33,206 nucleotides of DNA from a virus. Where the stretch lies: positions 1-33,206 of the IMG/VR virus record IMGVR_UViG_3300032284_001371; one strand, 5' to 3'. Positions 1-5,766 of this stretch are shown piece by piece (within the stretch, counting starts at the first letter, position 1; each line of letters opens with the position of its first letter). The notes below the pieces were generated by a model. That model was not told where the DNA came from. It ran no database searches and saw only the letters and a program-made list of their open reading frames with translations. The position numbers were made by a program, and so were the translations under genes.

Positions 1-36
1 TAATATCCCCGCCGTTTTTCACAGAAAGGAAAAACA

Positions 37-180
37 ATGATGACTCCTGAGGAGTTAGATGAATCGCTTATTAACTTACTTCAAAAAGGGTTAATCAGCA
101 TTGAGTATAATGAAAAGCTAGAGGCTGTATTTAGCATTACTTCTCTAGGCAAAAAAGCGCTTGAGAGTAGCAATGGCTAG
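37..180 (+). CDS. Small winged-helix-like protein (47 aa)
   Basis: Short reading frame with two tandem ATG codons (37 and 40) and an AGAAAGGA ribosome binding site at 23-30. The protein starts MMTPEELDES and continues with a pattern of helix (residues 6-18), short strand (IEY) and a final SLGKKALE helix. This resembles the last helix and wing of winged-helix DNA-binding domains, where such a 'LTxxGxxAL' ending is common. It would be a minimal domain of about half the usual size, so DNA binding is inference. Its stop overlaps the start of the next gene by 8 bases, suggesting coupled translation. Function unknown. Confidence 0.6.
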   Translation: MMTPEELDESLINLLQKGLISIEYNEKLEAVFSITSLGKKALESSNG

Positions 181-388
181 CGCCTCTGTTATTTGTTCCA
201 AATGTGAGTGTAAAGCCTCATTTGCTGACCCCACATTAAGAGCCTTGCGTATAGCAGGCTCTACCTTTATTTGTCCCTCTTGTTCCTCTCTTATGTTTAT
301 TGAAAGGGACTTGACTACCTTTCCTATATCCAATTATATGGTTAGGCAGATAAACCCTACCTTCTCTATCCCTACTAACTCTCAATGA
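173..388 (+). CDS. Small zinc-ribbon protein (71 aa)
   Basis: The protein has two CxxC knuckles (CSKC near residues 9-12, CPSC near 35-38) separated by about 23 residues, a typical zinc-ribbon spacing. I chose the ATG at 173 over an upstream TTG at 161 because ATG is the commoner start and gives a short overlap with the preceding stop. There is no strong ribosome binding site, so translation probably depends on coupling to the upstream gene. The C-terminal third has no recognisable motif. Small zinc ribbons in phages often act in transcription or protein contact, but nothing here decides the role. Confidence 0.6.
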   Translation: MASASVICSKCECKASFADPTLRALRIAGSTFICPSCSSLMFIERDLTTFPISNYMVRQINPTFSIPTNSQ

Positions 389-448
389 TTAGAAAGTAAT
401 TGAGCCTGTAAGTTTCCCGCAATTTTTTACTAGAAAAGGATAACCCTT

Positions 449-694
449 ATGTCTCTACCATTTGATGGCTCACAATCGTGTGCTGAAGTTGATCCAGAGT
501 TATTCTTCCCCGATAATACAAGAGACAGAAAAGCAGTTGCCAAAGCCAAGCAAGTCTGTATGGCTTGCCCGCTTTTTACTGCTTGTTTGGAGTATGCCAA
601 GAGCACCCCTGGTCTTGTAGGCATTTGGGGTGGCAAGTTGTTTGATGGAGCAGGTTATGTATCTCCAGTAGTAATTAACAGGAGTGCCGCTTAA
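449..694 (+). CDS. WhiB-family iron-sulfur transcription regulator (81 aa)
   Basis: Shows the full WhiB layout: a first cysteine in SCAEVDPELFFP (about residue 11), then CMACPLFTAC (C37, C40, C46), then the GIWGG turn at about residues 58-62. In the family these four cysteines hold a [4Fe-4S] cluster and the G-[IV]-W-G-G turn contacts the primary sigma factor. A short C-terminal tail without an obvious AT-hook suggests it acts through sigma contact. Mycobacteriophage TM4 encodes a WhiB protein (WhiBTM4) that represses host whiB2 and blocks superinfection, so host reprogramming is a reasonable inference. Ribosome binding site AGAAAAGGA precedes the ATG. A terminator at 738-772 closes the unit. 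Confidence 0.93.
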   Translation: MSLPFDGSQSCAEVDPELFFPDNTRDRKAVAKAKQVCMACPLFTACLEYAKSTPGLVGIWGGKLFDGAGYVSPVVINRSAA

Positions 695-737
695 GTATTC
701 TATCTCAAGGCGTAGATAGATACCTAGAAAGGGAGAG

Positions 738-772
738 TACGGGGTGACTATAAAGTTGCCCCGTATTTTTTT
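738..772 (+). terminator. Rho-independent terminator after WhiB gene
   Basis: A 7-bp stem TACGGGG (738-744) / CCCCGTA (759-765) encloses a 14-nt loop and runs directly into seven T residues (766-772). This ends the transcript carrying the first three genes. Confidence 0.85.
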
Positions 773-794
773 ATGCCTACTTTTTTACTGAGCA

Positions 795-847
795 GCCTAC
801 CTGAGTGTAGGCAGGGCGGGCAAGCGCACGAGGGAACGTTTGCCCGC
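795..847 (+). promoter_or_regulatory. Two adjacent hairpins in a leader (attenuator-like)
   Basis: Hairpin 1 is GCCTAC (795-800) / GTAGGC (807-812) with a 6-nt loop. Hairpin 2 is GCGGGCAA (816-823) / TTGCCCGC (840-847), extended by three inner pairs including one G-T, giving about 11 bp. It is followed by a T-rich stretch beginning TTTCATTTT. The pair sits only about 35 bp upstream of the next gene's ATG (881) and just downstream of the terminator at 738-772. Hairpin 2 could be a second terminator or an attenuator. No competing antiterminator is obvious. Confidence 0.6.
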
Positions 848-880
848 TTTCATTTTCCCTCCCGAAAGAAAGGAACGACC

Positions 881-1114
881 ATGCAGACCCTTATGGTCAA
901 AGCGACTATAAAGAAAGAGTCAATAACACTACACGATAGGCATTTGCTTTGTATAGCCCTCATCAAGTATGTTATGTCAATACCAACACAGGAGGTAGTA
1001 AGTGTTCAAAGCATACCCCAACAAGGACAGGGTCAAGAAAGTCCAGCAATTGAGGCGCAGTTCGGCATCCTCACCAATACCCAACAAAAAGAGATGGTCA
1101 CGCAAAGTGCGTAG
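881..1114 (+). CDS. Hypothetical protein (77 aa)
   Basis: The ATG at 881 follows a GAAAGAAAGGA site at the spacing used by neighbouring genes; a longer in-frame version from 773 would run through the leader hairpins and is rejected. The N-terminal half reads like a folded domain (MVKATIKKES, ALIKYVMSIP). The C-terminal half is Gln/Ser/Thr-rich and overlaps a second reading frame (1002-1142) with its own AGGAGG site. Either both frames are used or this gene is really shorter. No family recognised. Confidence 0.55.
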   Translation: MQTLMVKATIKKESITLHDRHLLCIALIKYVMSIPTQEVVSVQSIPQQGQGQESPAIEAQFGILTNTQQKEMVTQSA

Positions 1115-1142
1115 GCTATGGAAAAAGGAGATAGAGCAGTGA
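1002..1142 (+). CDS. Small basic protein in an overlapping frame (46 aa)
   Basis: GTG start at 1002 with a strong AGGAGG site at about 990-995. The protein is very basic, with a C-terminal run rich in Lys, Arg and Trp (KKRWSRKVRRLWKKE). Its stop overlaps the GTG of the next gene as GTGA (1139-1142), the type of junction used elsewhere here. The whole 5' part overlaps the 881-1114 gene in another frame by 113 bases, so one of the two may be spurious. Composition suggests nucleic acid or membrane contact; no family recognised. Confidence 0.45.
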   Translation: MFKAYPNKDRVKKVQQLRRSSASSPIPNKKRWSRKVRRLWKKEIEQ

Positions 1143-1318
1143 TTACATTAGCAGATTATGAAAGAGTCAATGAGTTGGCTATGAAATACCCAACCTTTGA
1201 AGAAACAAAGAAAGCAATTGAAACAGAATTCCCCGGCAACATCGTTGTTCGCACACCCACAGGCATTTCTATCCTTGATAAGGAGGAGTTTGATGAACGA
1301 GAGCGTCGTAACAATTAA
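1139..1318 (+). CDS. Hypothetical protein (59 aa)
   Basis: I chose the GTG at 1139 over an in-frame ATG at 1118 because an AAAAAGGAG site (about 1121-1129) lies at the right distance from 1139 and the ATG at 1118 has no site. The product is a mixed helix/strand mini-protein (ITLADYERVNELAMKYPT, then a strand-like NIVVRTPTGISIL) ending in a charged DERERRNN tail. Its 3' end overlaps the next gene by 26 bases in another frame. Function unknown. Confidence 0.6.
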   Translation: MITLADYERVNELAMKYPTFEETKKAIETEFPGNIVVRTPTGISILDKEEFDERERRNN

Positions 1319-1547
1319 ACCTGGAGTTTATTTACAAGGAGATGGCGGGGTATCTACTGGTGCTCTTATACTTGCCCATAAGCAAGCCGATGAATACACA
1401 GATGTAATCCTTTGCTATGCCGAGAAGAGTAAATATGACCCATTTGTTGTGTGGTCTTATGAGCATGATTCAGGTATATGCCGTCGTGGTGATTACTTTA
1501 GAACATTAGAAGAAGCAATGAATATCTACAGAAAGAGGGAGTGGTAA
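1293..1547 (+). CDS. Hypothetical protein (84 aa)
   Basis: ATG at 1293 with an AAGGAGG site lying inside the end of the preceding gene. The sequence alternates strands (VVTIKPGVYLQ, DVILCYAEKS, PFVVWSYEH) and ends in a helix (LEEAMNIYRKREW), so it is probably a small alpha/beta fold. Two cysteines are present but no metal motif. The stop overlaps the next start as TAATG. No family recognised. Confidence 0.65.
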   Translation: MNESVVTIKPGVYLQGDGGVSTGALILAHKQADEYTDVILCYAEKSKYDPFVVWSYEHDSGICRRGDYFRTLEEAMNIYRKREW

Positions 1548-1771
1548 TGAAAGAAGAAGAAAGACTACGTGCTGCTGGCTTTATGACTAAGTCTGAGTTT
1601 ATAGAGAAGATTACCTCAGGTATATCTGCTTATTTAGATAACACATGGCCTACAAAGCCAGATGATTTACATCACCCCGAGGATTTGCTAGCCAATACCT
1701 CTTGCTACATTGAATCTGCCTGTACAACTATTCAAATCTTTGGTTCAGGCAATACAAATCCTAAAAACTAA
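1547..1771 (+). CDS. Hypothetical protein (74 aa)
   Basis: ATG at 1547 shares bases with the preceding stop (TAATG); AGAGGGAG lies just upstream. Predicted helical at the N-terminus (EERLRAAGFMTKSEFIEKI), followed by a Pro/Asp/His stretch (TKPDDLHHPEDLL). It is the last gene before the long structured non-coding stretch from 1772. No family recognised. Confidence 0.6.
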   Translation: MKEEERLRAAGFMTKSEFIEKITSGISAYLDNTWPTKPDDLHHPEDLLANTSCYIESACTTIQIFGSGNTNPKN

Positions 1772-1783
1772 TTTCCCCAAGTT

Positions 1784-2060
1784 TATACAGTCAGGACACA
1801 TACTAAACAGGCTCACAATTACTATAGAGCGGCGAATATACGCAGGGGTGGACTAATCAATGCGTATGGAAACCTAAAAAGTATTCCGAAAACAATATGT
1901 AGTGCTGAGATACCCGCAGGGTTATTAGTTCCTATTACATATGTGAAGATATGGCTATTGAATTGCTAACAATAGTTGTTGGACTTTATGCGAGAGAGCC
2001 TCGGTGATATGAAGTTCGCAGTAATTCTGTGAGTAGTTTAGTGTGTGTCCTGGTTGTATA
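1784..2060 (+). ncRNA. Large structured RNA domain with 25-bp closing helix and pseudoknot
   Basis: The ends 1784-1808 and 2036-2060 pair over 25 consecutive positions, all Watson-Crick except three G-T wobbles. The helix then continues inward: CTCAC 1812-1816 / GTGAG 2029-2033, a 2-nt bulge, and AATTAC 1817-1822 / GTAATT 2021-2026. Inside are hairpins 1838-1844/1861-1867, 1912-1915/1919-1922, 1938-1942/1949-1953, 1955-1960/1970-1975 and 1989-1993/2016-2020. The loop of the first (1850-1857) can pair with 1924-1932 (one bulged T), which would be a pseudoknot. There is no long reading frame on either strand between 1772 and 2260. The large ornate RNA class GOLLD, known from lake metagenomes and phages, is one candidate identity, but I could not match its consensus from memory. 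Confidence 0.75.
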
Positions 2061-2061
2061 G

Positions 2062-2240
2062 ACAACCAATGAAAGGATCATCGAGTTGTGTGTTGAGTTC
2101 GTTAGGAAAGGCATGTGCTAAGGCATTGAAAGCCATACTCAGCAATGAGTTCGCTCAAGTAATGTATCCGACCCCATGGTTCTGACCCTTTTCGATTCCT
2201 ATAGGCTTCGTGGACTATAGATTGAACTGGCGTGCCAAGC
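2062..2240 (+). ncRNA. Possible second part of the structured RNA
   Basis: No gene is visible here. Local pairings include ACAAC 2062-2066 / GTTGT 2085-2089, a hairpin with a GCAA tetraloop (ACTCA 2137-2141 / TGAGT 2146-2150) that competes with TGAG 2146-2149 / CTCA 2154-2157, and CTATAG 2200s / 2215-2220. It may be the 3' domain of the RNA at 1784-2060 or a separate leader. The pairings are short, so the evidence is weaker than for the upstream domain. Confidence 0.35.
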
Positions 2241-2262
2241 CCTCTTTAATCCTGGATAAATG

Positions 2263-2302
2263 ATAGATATTCCCCCGGCTATTGTAGTCGGGGGATATCT
2301 AT
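2263..2302 (+). terminator. 17-bp hairpin matching the convergent terminator stem
   Basis: Stem ATAGATAT 2263-2270 / ATATCTAT 2295-2302, one bulged T, then CCCCCG 2272-2277 / CGGGGG 2289-2294 extended by G-T, C-G and T-A pairs around a 5-nt loop. The core CCCCCGGCT ... AGTCGGGGG is the same as in the terminator at 10873-10902, which is why I call it a terminator. However, no T run follows, so it may instead be an RNA-stabilising or processing hairpin. Confidence 0.5.
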
Positions 2303-2311
2303 GTATAGGAT

Positions 2312-2329
2312 TCCCTACGAATGTAGGGA
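2312..2329 (+). promoter_or_regulatory. Hairpin upstream of the 2356 gene
   Basis: A perfect 7-bp stem TCCCTAC 2312-2318 / GTAGGGA 2323-2329 with a GAAT loop. A downstream CCTAC (2333-2337) could pair with the same GTAGG arm instead, moving structure closer to the ribosome binding site at about 2341-2350. This resembles a translational control element; the effect is inference. Confidence 0.45.
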
Positions 2330-2355
2330 TGTACCTACTAAGAAAGAAGGTACCG

Positions 2356-2556
2356 ATGGCAGAGAAGATGATCTATCGCTGTGGTAACTGCGGTAGGCGT
2401 ATCATGCCACACCAATCCAAGTTAGATATCCATGTCAAGCGTGGCATGGAACACTATCACGAAACTTGGGAGGGTTGCTACGAGTCTACTCGTGAGAAGA
2501 CTGTAGCAATGACAGAGCAAGAGCGTAATTTACAAATGCTCTCTGTTTGGCTCTAG
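2356..2556 (+). CDS. Small zinc-knuckle protein (66 aa)
   Basis: Start ATG at 2356 follows AGAAAGAAGG; the longer in-frame version from 2260 would translate the two hairpins and is rejected. The N-terminus carries a CGNCGRR knuckle (about residues 9-15), followed by His-rich residues (MPHQ, HVKRGMEHYHE) and a lone Cys at about 43 that could complete a metal site. The order C-x2-C ... H ... C suggests a small zinc-binding domain. Function unknown. Confidence 0.65.
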   Translation: MAEKMIYRCGNCGRRIMPHQSKLDIHVKRGMEHYHETWEGCYESTREKTVAMTEQERNLQMLSVWL

Positions 2557-2562
2557 TCATTT

Positions 2563-2595
2563 GGTCCTGAGCATGACCTAAGGTAAAACTGCTCA
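2563..2595 (+). ncRNA. H-type RNA pseudoknot, copy 1
   Basis: Stem 1 is GGTC 2563-2566 / GACC 2575-2578. The loop hexamer TGAGCA (2568-2573) is complementary to TGCTCA (2590-2595) downstream, forming stem 2. Only one nucleotide separates the stems on each side, and the last loop is A-rich. This is textbook H-type geometry. The motif is repeated at 2661-2690. Confidence 0.72.
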
Positions 2596-2660
2596 CCATA
2601 ATTGGTATGGCACGATAGTGATAGCTCTTAGGAGTAAAAAGTATCCTCGCCTACGCCAAA

Positions 2661-2690
2661 CGTCCTGAGCATGACGATTAAAACTGCTCA
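2661..2690 (+). ncRNA. H-type RNA pseudoknot, copy 2, at the ribosome binding site
   Basis: Stem 1 is CGTC 2661-2664 / GACG 2673-2676. The loop TGAGCA (2666-2671) pairs with TGCTCA (2685-2690) across an A-rich loop. Compared with copy 1 the outer pair of stem 1 is swapped from G-C to C-G, so pairing is kept while sequence changes. The element ends about 7 nt before the AGAAAGGA site of the next gene (ATG 2710), a position suited to control of translation. Confidence 0.75.
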
Positions 2691-2709
2691 TTTAACAGAA
2701 AGGATAACT

Positions 2710-2961
2710 ATGAATAGTTTCGTAGATATGAATTCTACACCTATACATAAAACCAATATCTTGCCACTCAGGTGGTTTGCTAATTGGTGTAACCATCTCT
2801 CTGCAAAGCCATTGTGGAATGCTATATTCCACGAAGACTGTGCTAAATATACTGGAGCAAAGTTATCTATACGAGGACGTATGTGGTGGAAGATTTACAG
2901 GATTGTAGATACCCCATATCGCAAGTGGGGAACCACTTATTTAGTAGATTGGCATAGATAA
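2710..2961 (+). CDS. Hypothetical protein behind tandem pseudoknots (83 aa)
   Basis: ATG at 2710 follows AGAAAGGA at 2697-2704; the longer version from 2671 would start inside the second pseudoknot and is rejected. The protein is rich in Trp, Arg and Lys with several aromatic clusters (LRWFANWCNHL, GRMWWKIYRI), giving a basic, aromatic small protein. It may bind RNA or DNA, which would fit self-regulation through the pseudoknots, but this is speculation. Stop overlaps the next start as TAATG. Confidence 0.65.
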   Translation: MNSFVDMNSTPIHKTNILPLRWFANWCNHLSAKPLWNAIFHEDCAKYTGAKLSIRGRMWWKIYRIVDTPYRKWGTTYLVDWHR

Positions 2962-3110
2962 TGATTTCAACAAAAACATCTCATGCCACCACCGACAAAC
3001 TCTTATTTATCATAGAAGCGCAGTTGTTTCACGGCTGCACACGCAAAGAAGCATTGATGCTATGGAACGATGGCATCACTACTCTATACGGACGTGTAGA
3101 GTCTAACTAA
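2961..3110 (+). CDS. Small helical protein (49 aa)
   Basis: Starts at the ATG fused to the preceding stop (TAATG). The protein begins MISTKTSHATTDKL and continues as a likely helix-turn-helix-like pair of short helices (LLFIIEAQLFHG, TRKEALMLWNDG). Size is too small for a complete classical DNA-binding domain. Translation is probably coupled to the upstream gene. No family recognised. Confidence 0.55.
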   Translation: MISTKTSHATTDKLLFIIEAQLFHGCTRKEALMLWNDGITTLYGRVESN

Positions 3111-3131
3111 CCCACCGAAAGGGGCCACACA

Positions 3132-3404
3132 ATGGCAAAAGGTAAAGGCGGTAAACCTGTAGTTCAAGTAAATACAGCAGGTGACCGCAAGAATGGCAAG
3201 GCACGTAAAAAGAATCCAGGCCCAGCGCAGATGGAGAAAACAAACTTCACTCATGTTAATGGGCGCACACTCAAGAGCCATGAAAAGCGTGAAGCTTGGA
3301 AGGCTGCTGGTGGTCGCTGGGATCACAAAACAATCCCTCATTGGAAGACAGGCAAGGTATATAACCCACAGTCTGTTTCAATAGTTGGTAAGTCATTGGT
3401 ATGA
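3132..3404 (+). CDS. Basic protein of unknown function (90 aa)
   Basis: ATG at 3132 with CGAAAGGGG upstream. The N-terminal 40 residues are Gly/Lys/Arg/Asn-rich (MAKGKGGKPVV, RKNGKARKKNPGP) and probably disordered. The C-terminal half contains Trp and His residues (HEKREAWKAAGGRWDHKT, PHWKTGKVY). The strong positive charge suggests nucleic acid binding. The stop overlaps the next gene by 4 bases (ATGA). Confidence 0.65.
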   Translation: MAKGKGGKPVVQVNTAGDRKNGKARKKNPGPAQMEKTNFTHVNGRTLKSHEKREAWKAAGGRWDHKTIPHWKTGKVYNPQSVSIVGKSLV

Positions 3405-3706
3405 GTGAGACATTCAAAGTCTATTCACTTGACTACCTAAAAGAAAAACAGTATTCCGACAATACGACCGAAGATGCCACTCGTTTAGAGTGTGCTGGTC
3501 TTGCTGTCGGTATGATTGATCGCTTAGCAAAAACCAGGCTCTTGCACCTTACCGAAGATGAGCTTCAAAGTTTGAAGAGCGCATTGGTTTATGCAGTGAT
3601 CGGTCAAACGCCCGTTGGTGATGCTTACATCAACGAAACACTTTTGGTTATTGATAGCCAAGAGAATGAATACGTTGCCGGAATACCTGCAACACCGCCT
3701 AGCTAA
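3401..3706 (+). CDS. Hypothetical helical protein (101 aa)
   Basis: ATG at 3401 overlaps the preceding stop by 4 bases. The middle (residues about 25-75) is predicted to be helical with regular hydrophobic spacing (LAVGMIDRLAKTRLLHL, ELQSLKSALVYAVIG), while the ends are polar. No transmembrane segment or metal site. A weak hairpin at 3723-3748 follows the stop. Function unknown. Confidence 0.62.
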   Translation: MSETFKVYSLDYLKEKQYSDNTTEDATRLECAGLAVGMIDRLAKTRLLHLTEDELQSLKSALVYAVIGQTPVGDAYINETLLVIDSQENEYVAGIPATPPS

Positions 3707-3722
3707 CCAACACAAACAAACG

Positions 3723-3748
3723 CCCCCGTCAGCAATGGCGAGGGTTTC
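3723..3748 (+). terminator. Weak terminator-like hairpin
   Basis: CCC 3723-3725 / GGG 3742-3744, one C-A mismatch, then CGTC 3727-3730 / GGCG 3737-3740 (one T-G pair), loop AGCAAT, followed by TTTCTC. The T tract is short, so partial termination at most. Confidence 0.4.
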
Positions 3749-3768
3749 TCACATAAGGAGGTGCCAGT

Positions 3769-4080
3769 ATGCGAAAGTTACTGGTAAAACGTAAGAAACT
3801 GATTAACCAAATTAATCAGATAATGTGGGAAGAACATCAAGATAACCAGTTTGAAGAGAGCCAAGTCATGCGTTCTTATAGTTCTGGTTTAATTGATGGC
3901 TTGGGTATTGTTCTTGGCTTATTGTCAAATCAACCCGCCCAAGAAGCCCCAATCTTTCCAATCAGTTTGTCTTTCTATGAGGAAGATGAGCCTGCTCGTG
4001 CTGTTGAGGCCATGCGTGAGCGTGTCTTTGACTTACAGCACAATAACAAGTTATCCTTATTTTATGAGGAGGTTGATTAA
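3769..4080 (+). CDS. Hypothetical protein (103 aa)
   Basis: ATG at 3769 follows a strong AAGGAGG site. The first 30 residues form a basic amphipathic helix (KLLVKRKKLINQINQI), followed by a short hydrophobic stretch (GLIDGLGIVLGLLS, about residues 40-53) that is too short for a confident membrane span, then an acidic C-terminus. Its stop is joined to the next start as TAATG, so it is co-translated with the Cys-rich protein downstream. No family recognised. Confidence 0.62.
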   Translation: MRKLLVKRKKLINQINQIMWEEHQDNQFEESQVMRSYSSGLIDGLGIVLGLLSNQPAQEAPIFPISLSFYEEDEPARAVEAMRERVFDLQHNNKLSLFYEEVD

Positions 4081-4802
4081 TGGCTGACTGGCTATGGGCT
4101 GACGCTTTTCTCAAAGGCGGTCGTAAAAAATATGAACGGCCATTATACGATCGTAGTCTTCGCATTTGGAAAGAAAACAAATGGGATGCTGACAGCCCTA
4201 TTAGTATAGGTTGGAAATATGGTGGAAGCACCAATTCGTTCGTAACCTATTACAAAGATGGAACTACTACTATCAACGGTGAACAAACTACTACTCATTG
4301 GGGTGGTGTATGGAGCCCATTGCGTAGCCATTCTGTTCGCCTTACCATTCATCGTTATGCTGGCATTCAAGTAGTGCAGCGTAACTTTAAATTCTATCTA
4401 CAAGAAGATGGAGCATCACTTACTTCTCCTAAGATTCAGGGTTGTCGTACCTGTAAACAAACTGGCTTAGTTGATTTATGGTGTTACTCCCAAACTTGTT
4501 ATAAGGTAGAACGAGATGGTGAAAAAGTATCATGCCCAGAGCATCCAGATATGGATATAACTAGAGCTTGGGGTATGTGGCACACAGCCCCATGTGAGCA
4601 TGGATTAGTTAATCCCCACAATGTTCCACGTGCACAAACGTGCCATTCTTGTAATGGAACAAAGAAACGTGACTACGGCAGTAAACCAAAGCGTACGTTG
4701 TGGGATGGTTCTCCACTACGTTTACGTGATGGACAAATAATCAATGCAATACCAACCGCACTAGAAAGGATGATAGCTGACTATGTTCAACCTATCAGTT
4801 AA
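4080..4802 (+). CDS. Cysteine-rich protein with DnaJ-like zinc knuckles (240 aa)
   Basis: The N-terminal half (1-115) is Trp/Tyr-rich with many strands and no recognised fold. The C-terminal half carries C122-x2-C125 (CRTCKQTG), C135, C140, C152 (CPEH), C172-x-H174 and C188-x2-C191 (CHSCNGT). The first and last knuckles have the CxxCxxx(G) look of DnaJ-type zinc fingers and may together build one or two zinc sites. Starts at the TAATG junction with the preceding gene. Its end overlaps the next gene by 20 bases. Role unknown. Confidence 0.7.
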   Translation: MADWLWADAFLKGGRKKYERPLYDRSLRIWKENKWDADSPISIGWKYGGSTNSFVTYYKDGTTTINGEQTTTHWGGVWSPLRSHSVRLTIHRYAGIQVVQRNFKFYLQEDGASLTSPKIQGCRTCKQTGLVDLWCYSQTCYKVERDGEKVSCPEHPDMDITRAWGMWHTAPCEHGLVNPHNVPRAQTCHSCNGTKKRDYGSKPKRTLWDGSPLRLRDGQIINAIPTALERMIADYVQPIS

Positions 4803-5274
4803 TTATGACCCGGCTCAAACAACCCCTGAGTTTAGCTCAGTGGACAACACAGCAGAGTTAGCCGTATTGAAACTGTATGATCATAAGATCCCAGTTACTT
4901 TACAAACTGTTGCTCCAGTTCAAAAACACTTTAGAGATGCGATTATTGCACACACTCTAATCCAGTCATCTCCTACAGGTCTTGAAAGTGTTCTTAAGAC
5001 CTTGACAGCAAAATTACGTTCAACTCCTGATAATTCTTCAGAAGAATTAGTAACTTGTTGTGAGATAACAGCAACTATTGCTTACTCTGCCGGTGATTTA
5101 AGGTTGGCAAAAGAAACATTACTGCGTGTTAACCCACAAAAAGTAACTTCCTTACTTAAGAACATCTATGAAGGATTACAACGTCAAATCCCTGCAGAAA
5201 TCTTTAAGGATATGATTGTAAGAAGTGGAACTATTGCTATTCAAGAGTGGCATTCAATCCAAGACTCAATCTAG
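4783..5274 (+). CDS. DUF4192-like protein (163 aa)
   Basis: ATG at 4783, about 10 nt after AGAAAGGA. The C-terminal half (ITATIAYSAGDLRLAKETLL, then NPQKVTSLLKNIYEGL) resembles the end of DUF4192 proteins, in which a short helix-Gly-helix pattern is followed by a dP-x-sLA-x-LL stretch. DUF4192 is common in Actinobacteria and their phages and has no known function. The N-terminal part is only weakly similar, so the family call is tentative. The gene ends 4 nt before a structured leader region (5279-5459). Confidence 0.45.
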   Translation: MFNLSVNYDPAQTTPEFSSVDNTAELAVLKLYDHKIPVTLQTVAPVQKHFRDAIIAHTLIQSSPTGLESVLKTLTAKLRSTPDNSSEELVTCCEITATIAYSAGDLRLAKETLLRVNPQKVTSLLKNIYEGLQRQIPAEIFKDMIVRSGTIAIQEWHSIQDSI

Positions 5275-5278
5275 TTTT

Positions 5279-5459
5279 GGTAGTTCATATGACTATCAAA
5301 TAGTGGGGCTGGCTAAGCCCACCTCGAACACACTGCAACAGCCCTAGACCCGAGTACCCAATTAGACCAGCATGTAGAGGAACAGTTCTGTATGACGTAG
5401 GTTGAGGCAAAAGTGCGGGCACGTTCCCAGCCTCTGTAAGCAACGGAGGTAAGCCAGCC
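5279..5459 (+). ncRNA. Structured leader RNA with competing pairings
   Basis: This 211-nt gap holds no gene. Hairpin GGTAGT 5279-5284 / ACTATC 5292-5297 comes first. Then GGCTGGCT (5307-5314) is exactly complementary to AGCCAGCC (5452-5459), closing a domain of about 150 nt, but the same arm can form a local hairpin with AGCCC near 5316-5320. Inside, GAGGC 5404-5408 can pair with GCCTC 5430-5434 or with CCTC/AAC 5322-5329, while CCTCTG 5431-5436 can pair with CGGAGG 5444-5449. Such mutually exclusive helices are typical of switches. It lies directly upstream of the ribosome binding site for the 5486 gene and the MoxR/vWA pair. Confidence 0.55.
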
Positions 5460-5485
5460 GTACTAATAAAAGAAAGGAAGTAATC

Positions 5486-5755
5486 ATGTGCCACGAATGT
5501 GGAGATGAATATCCCGATGACGAAAGTATTCAATTCAATGCAGATTGGATTGATGAATTAAAATCAATGCCTCCTGACGTGCAGGAGGAAACGATTAACG
5601 ATATGCAATCATGTATGTCGTATGTTATGGAGAAGGCAGAGCAACACGGCTTTTTGTTTGAGATGATTACATCTTGGCCAAGAGTCAAAATTGCTATGTA
5701 TGAAGCAGCATCTATCATGGAGAAGAACATTCTCAATGATGGTCACAACCACTAG
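5486..5755 (+). CDS. Hypothetical protein (89 aa)
   Basis: ATG at 5486 after AAAGAAAGGA. The N-terminus has a single CHEC knuckle (residues 2-5) and an acidic stretch; the rest is helical (PPDVQEETINDMQSCMSYV) and ends in His/Asn. It is the first gene of the transcript that continues into the MoxR-like ATPase, starting 11 bases downstream. A role with that ATPase is possible from position only. Confidence 0.6.
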   Translation: MCHECGDEYPDDESIQFNADWIDELKSMPPDVQEETINDMQSCMSYVMEKAEQHGFLFEMITSWPRVKIAMYEAASIMEKNILNDGHNH

Positions 5756-5766
5756 AAAGGAAATAC

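Noticed and set aside
773-880. Longer version of the 881 gene starting at 773
   Set aside because: It would translate the two leader hairpins and lacks a ribosome binding site; ATG 881 has a good one.
2190-2201. TTCGATTC reminiscent of a tRNA T-loop
   Set aside because: The flanking bases do not form a T-stem and no acceptor or anticodon arm can be built around it. No tRNA was found in the window by eye.
1772-2355. Self-splicing intron
   Set aside because: I see no group I core (P/Q/R/S) or group II domain V motif, and the flanking genes do not join into one protein.
5307-5459. Cobalamin riboswitch (suggested by the class II reductase)
   Set aside because: The conserved cobalamin-binding core and B12 box are not recognisable, and the reductase lies in the other arm.
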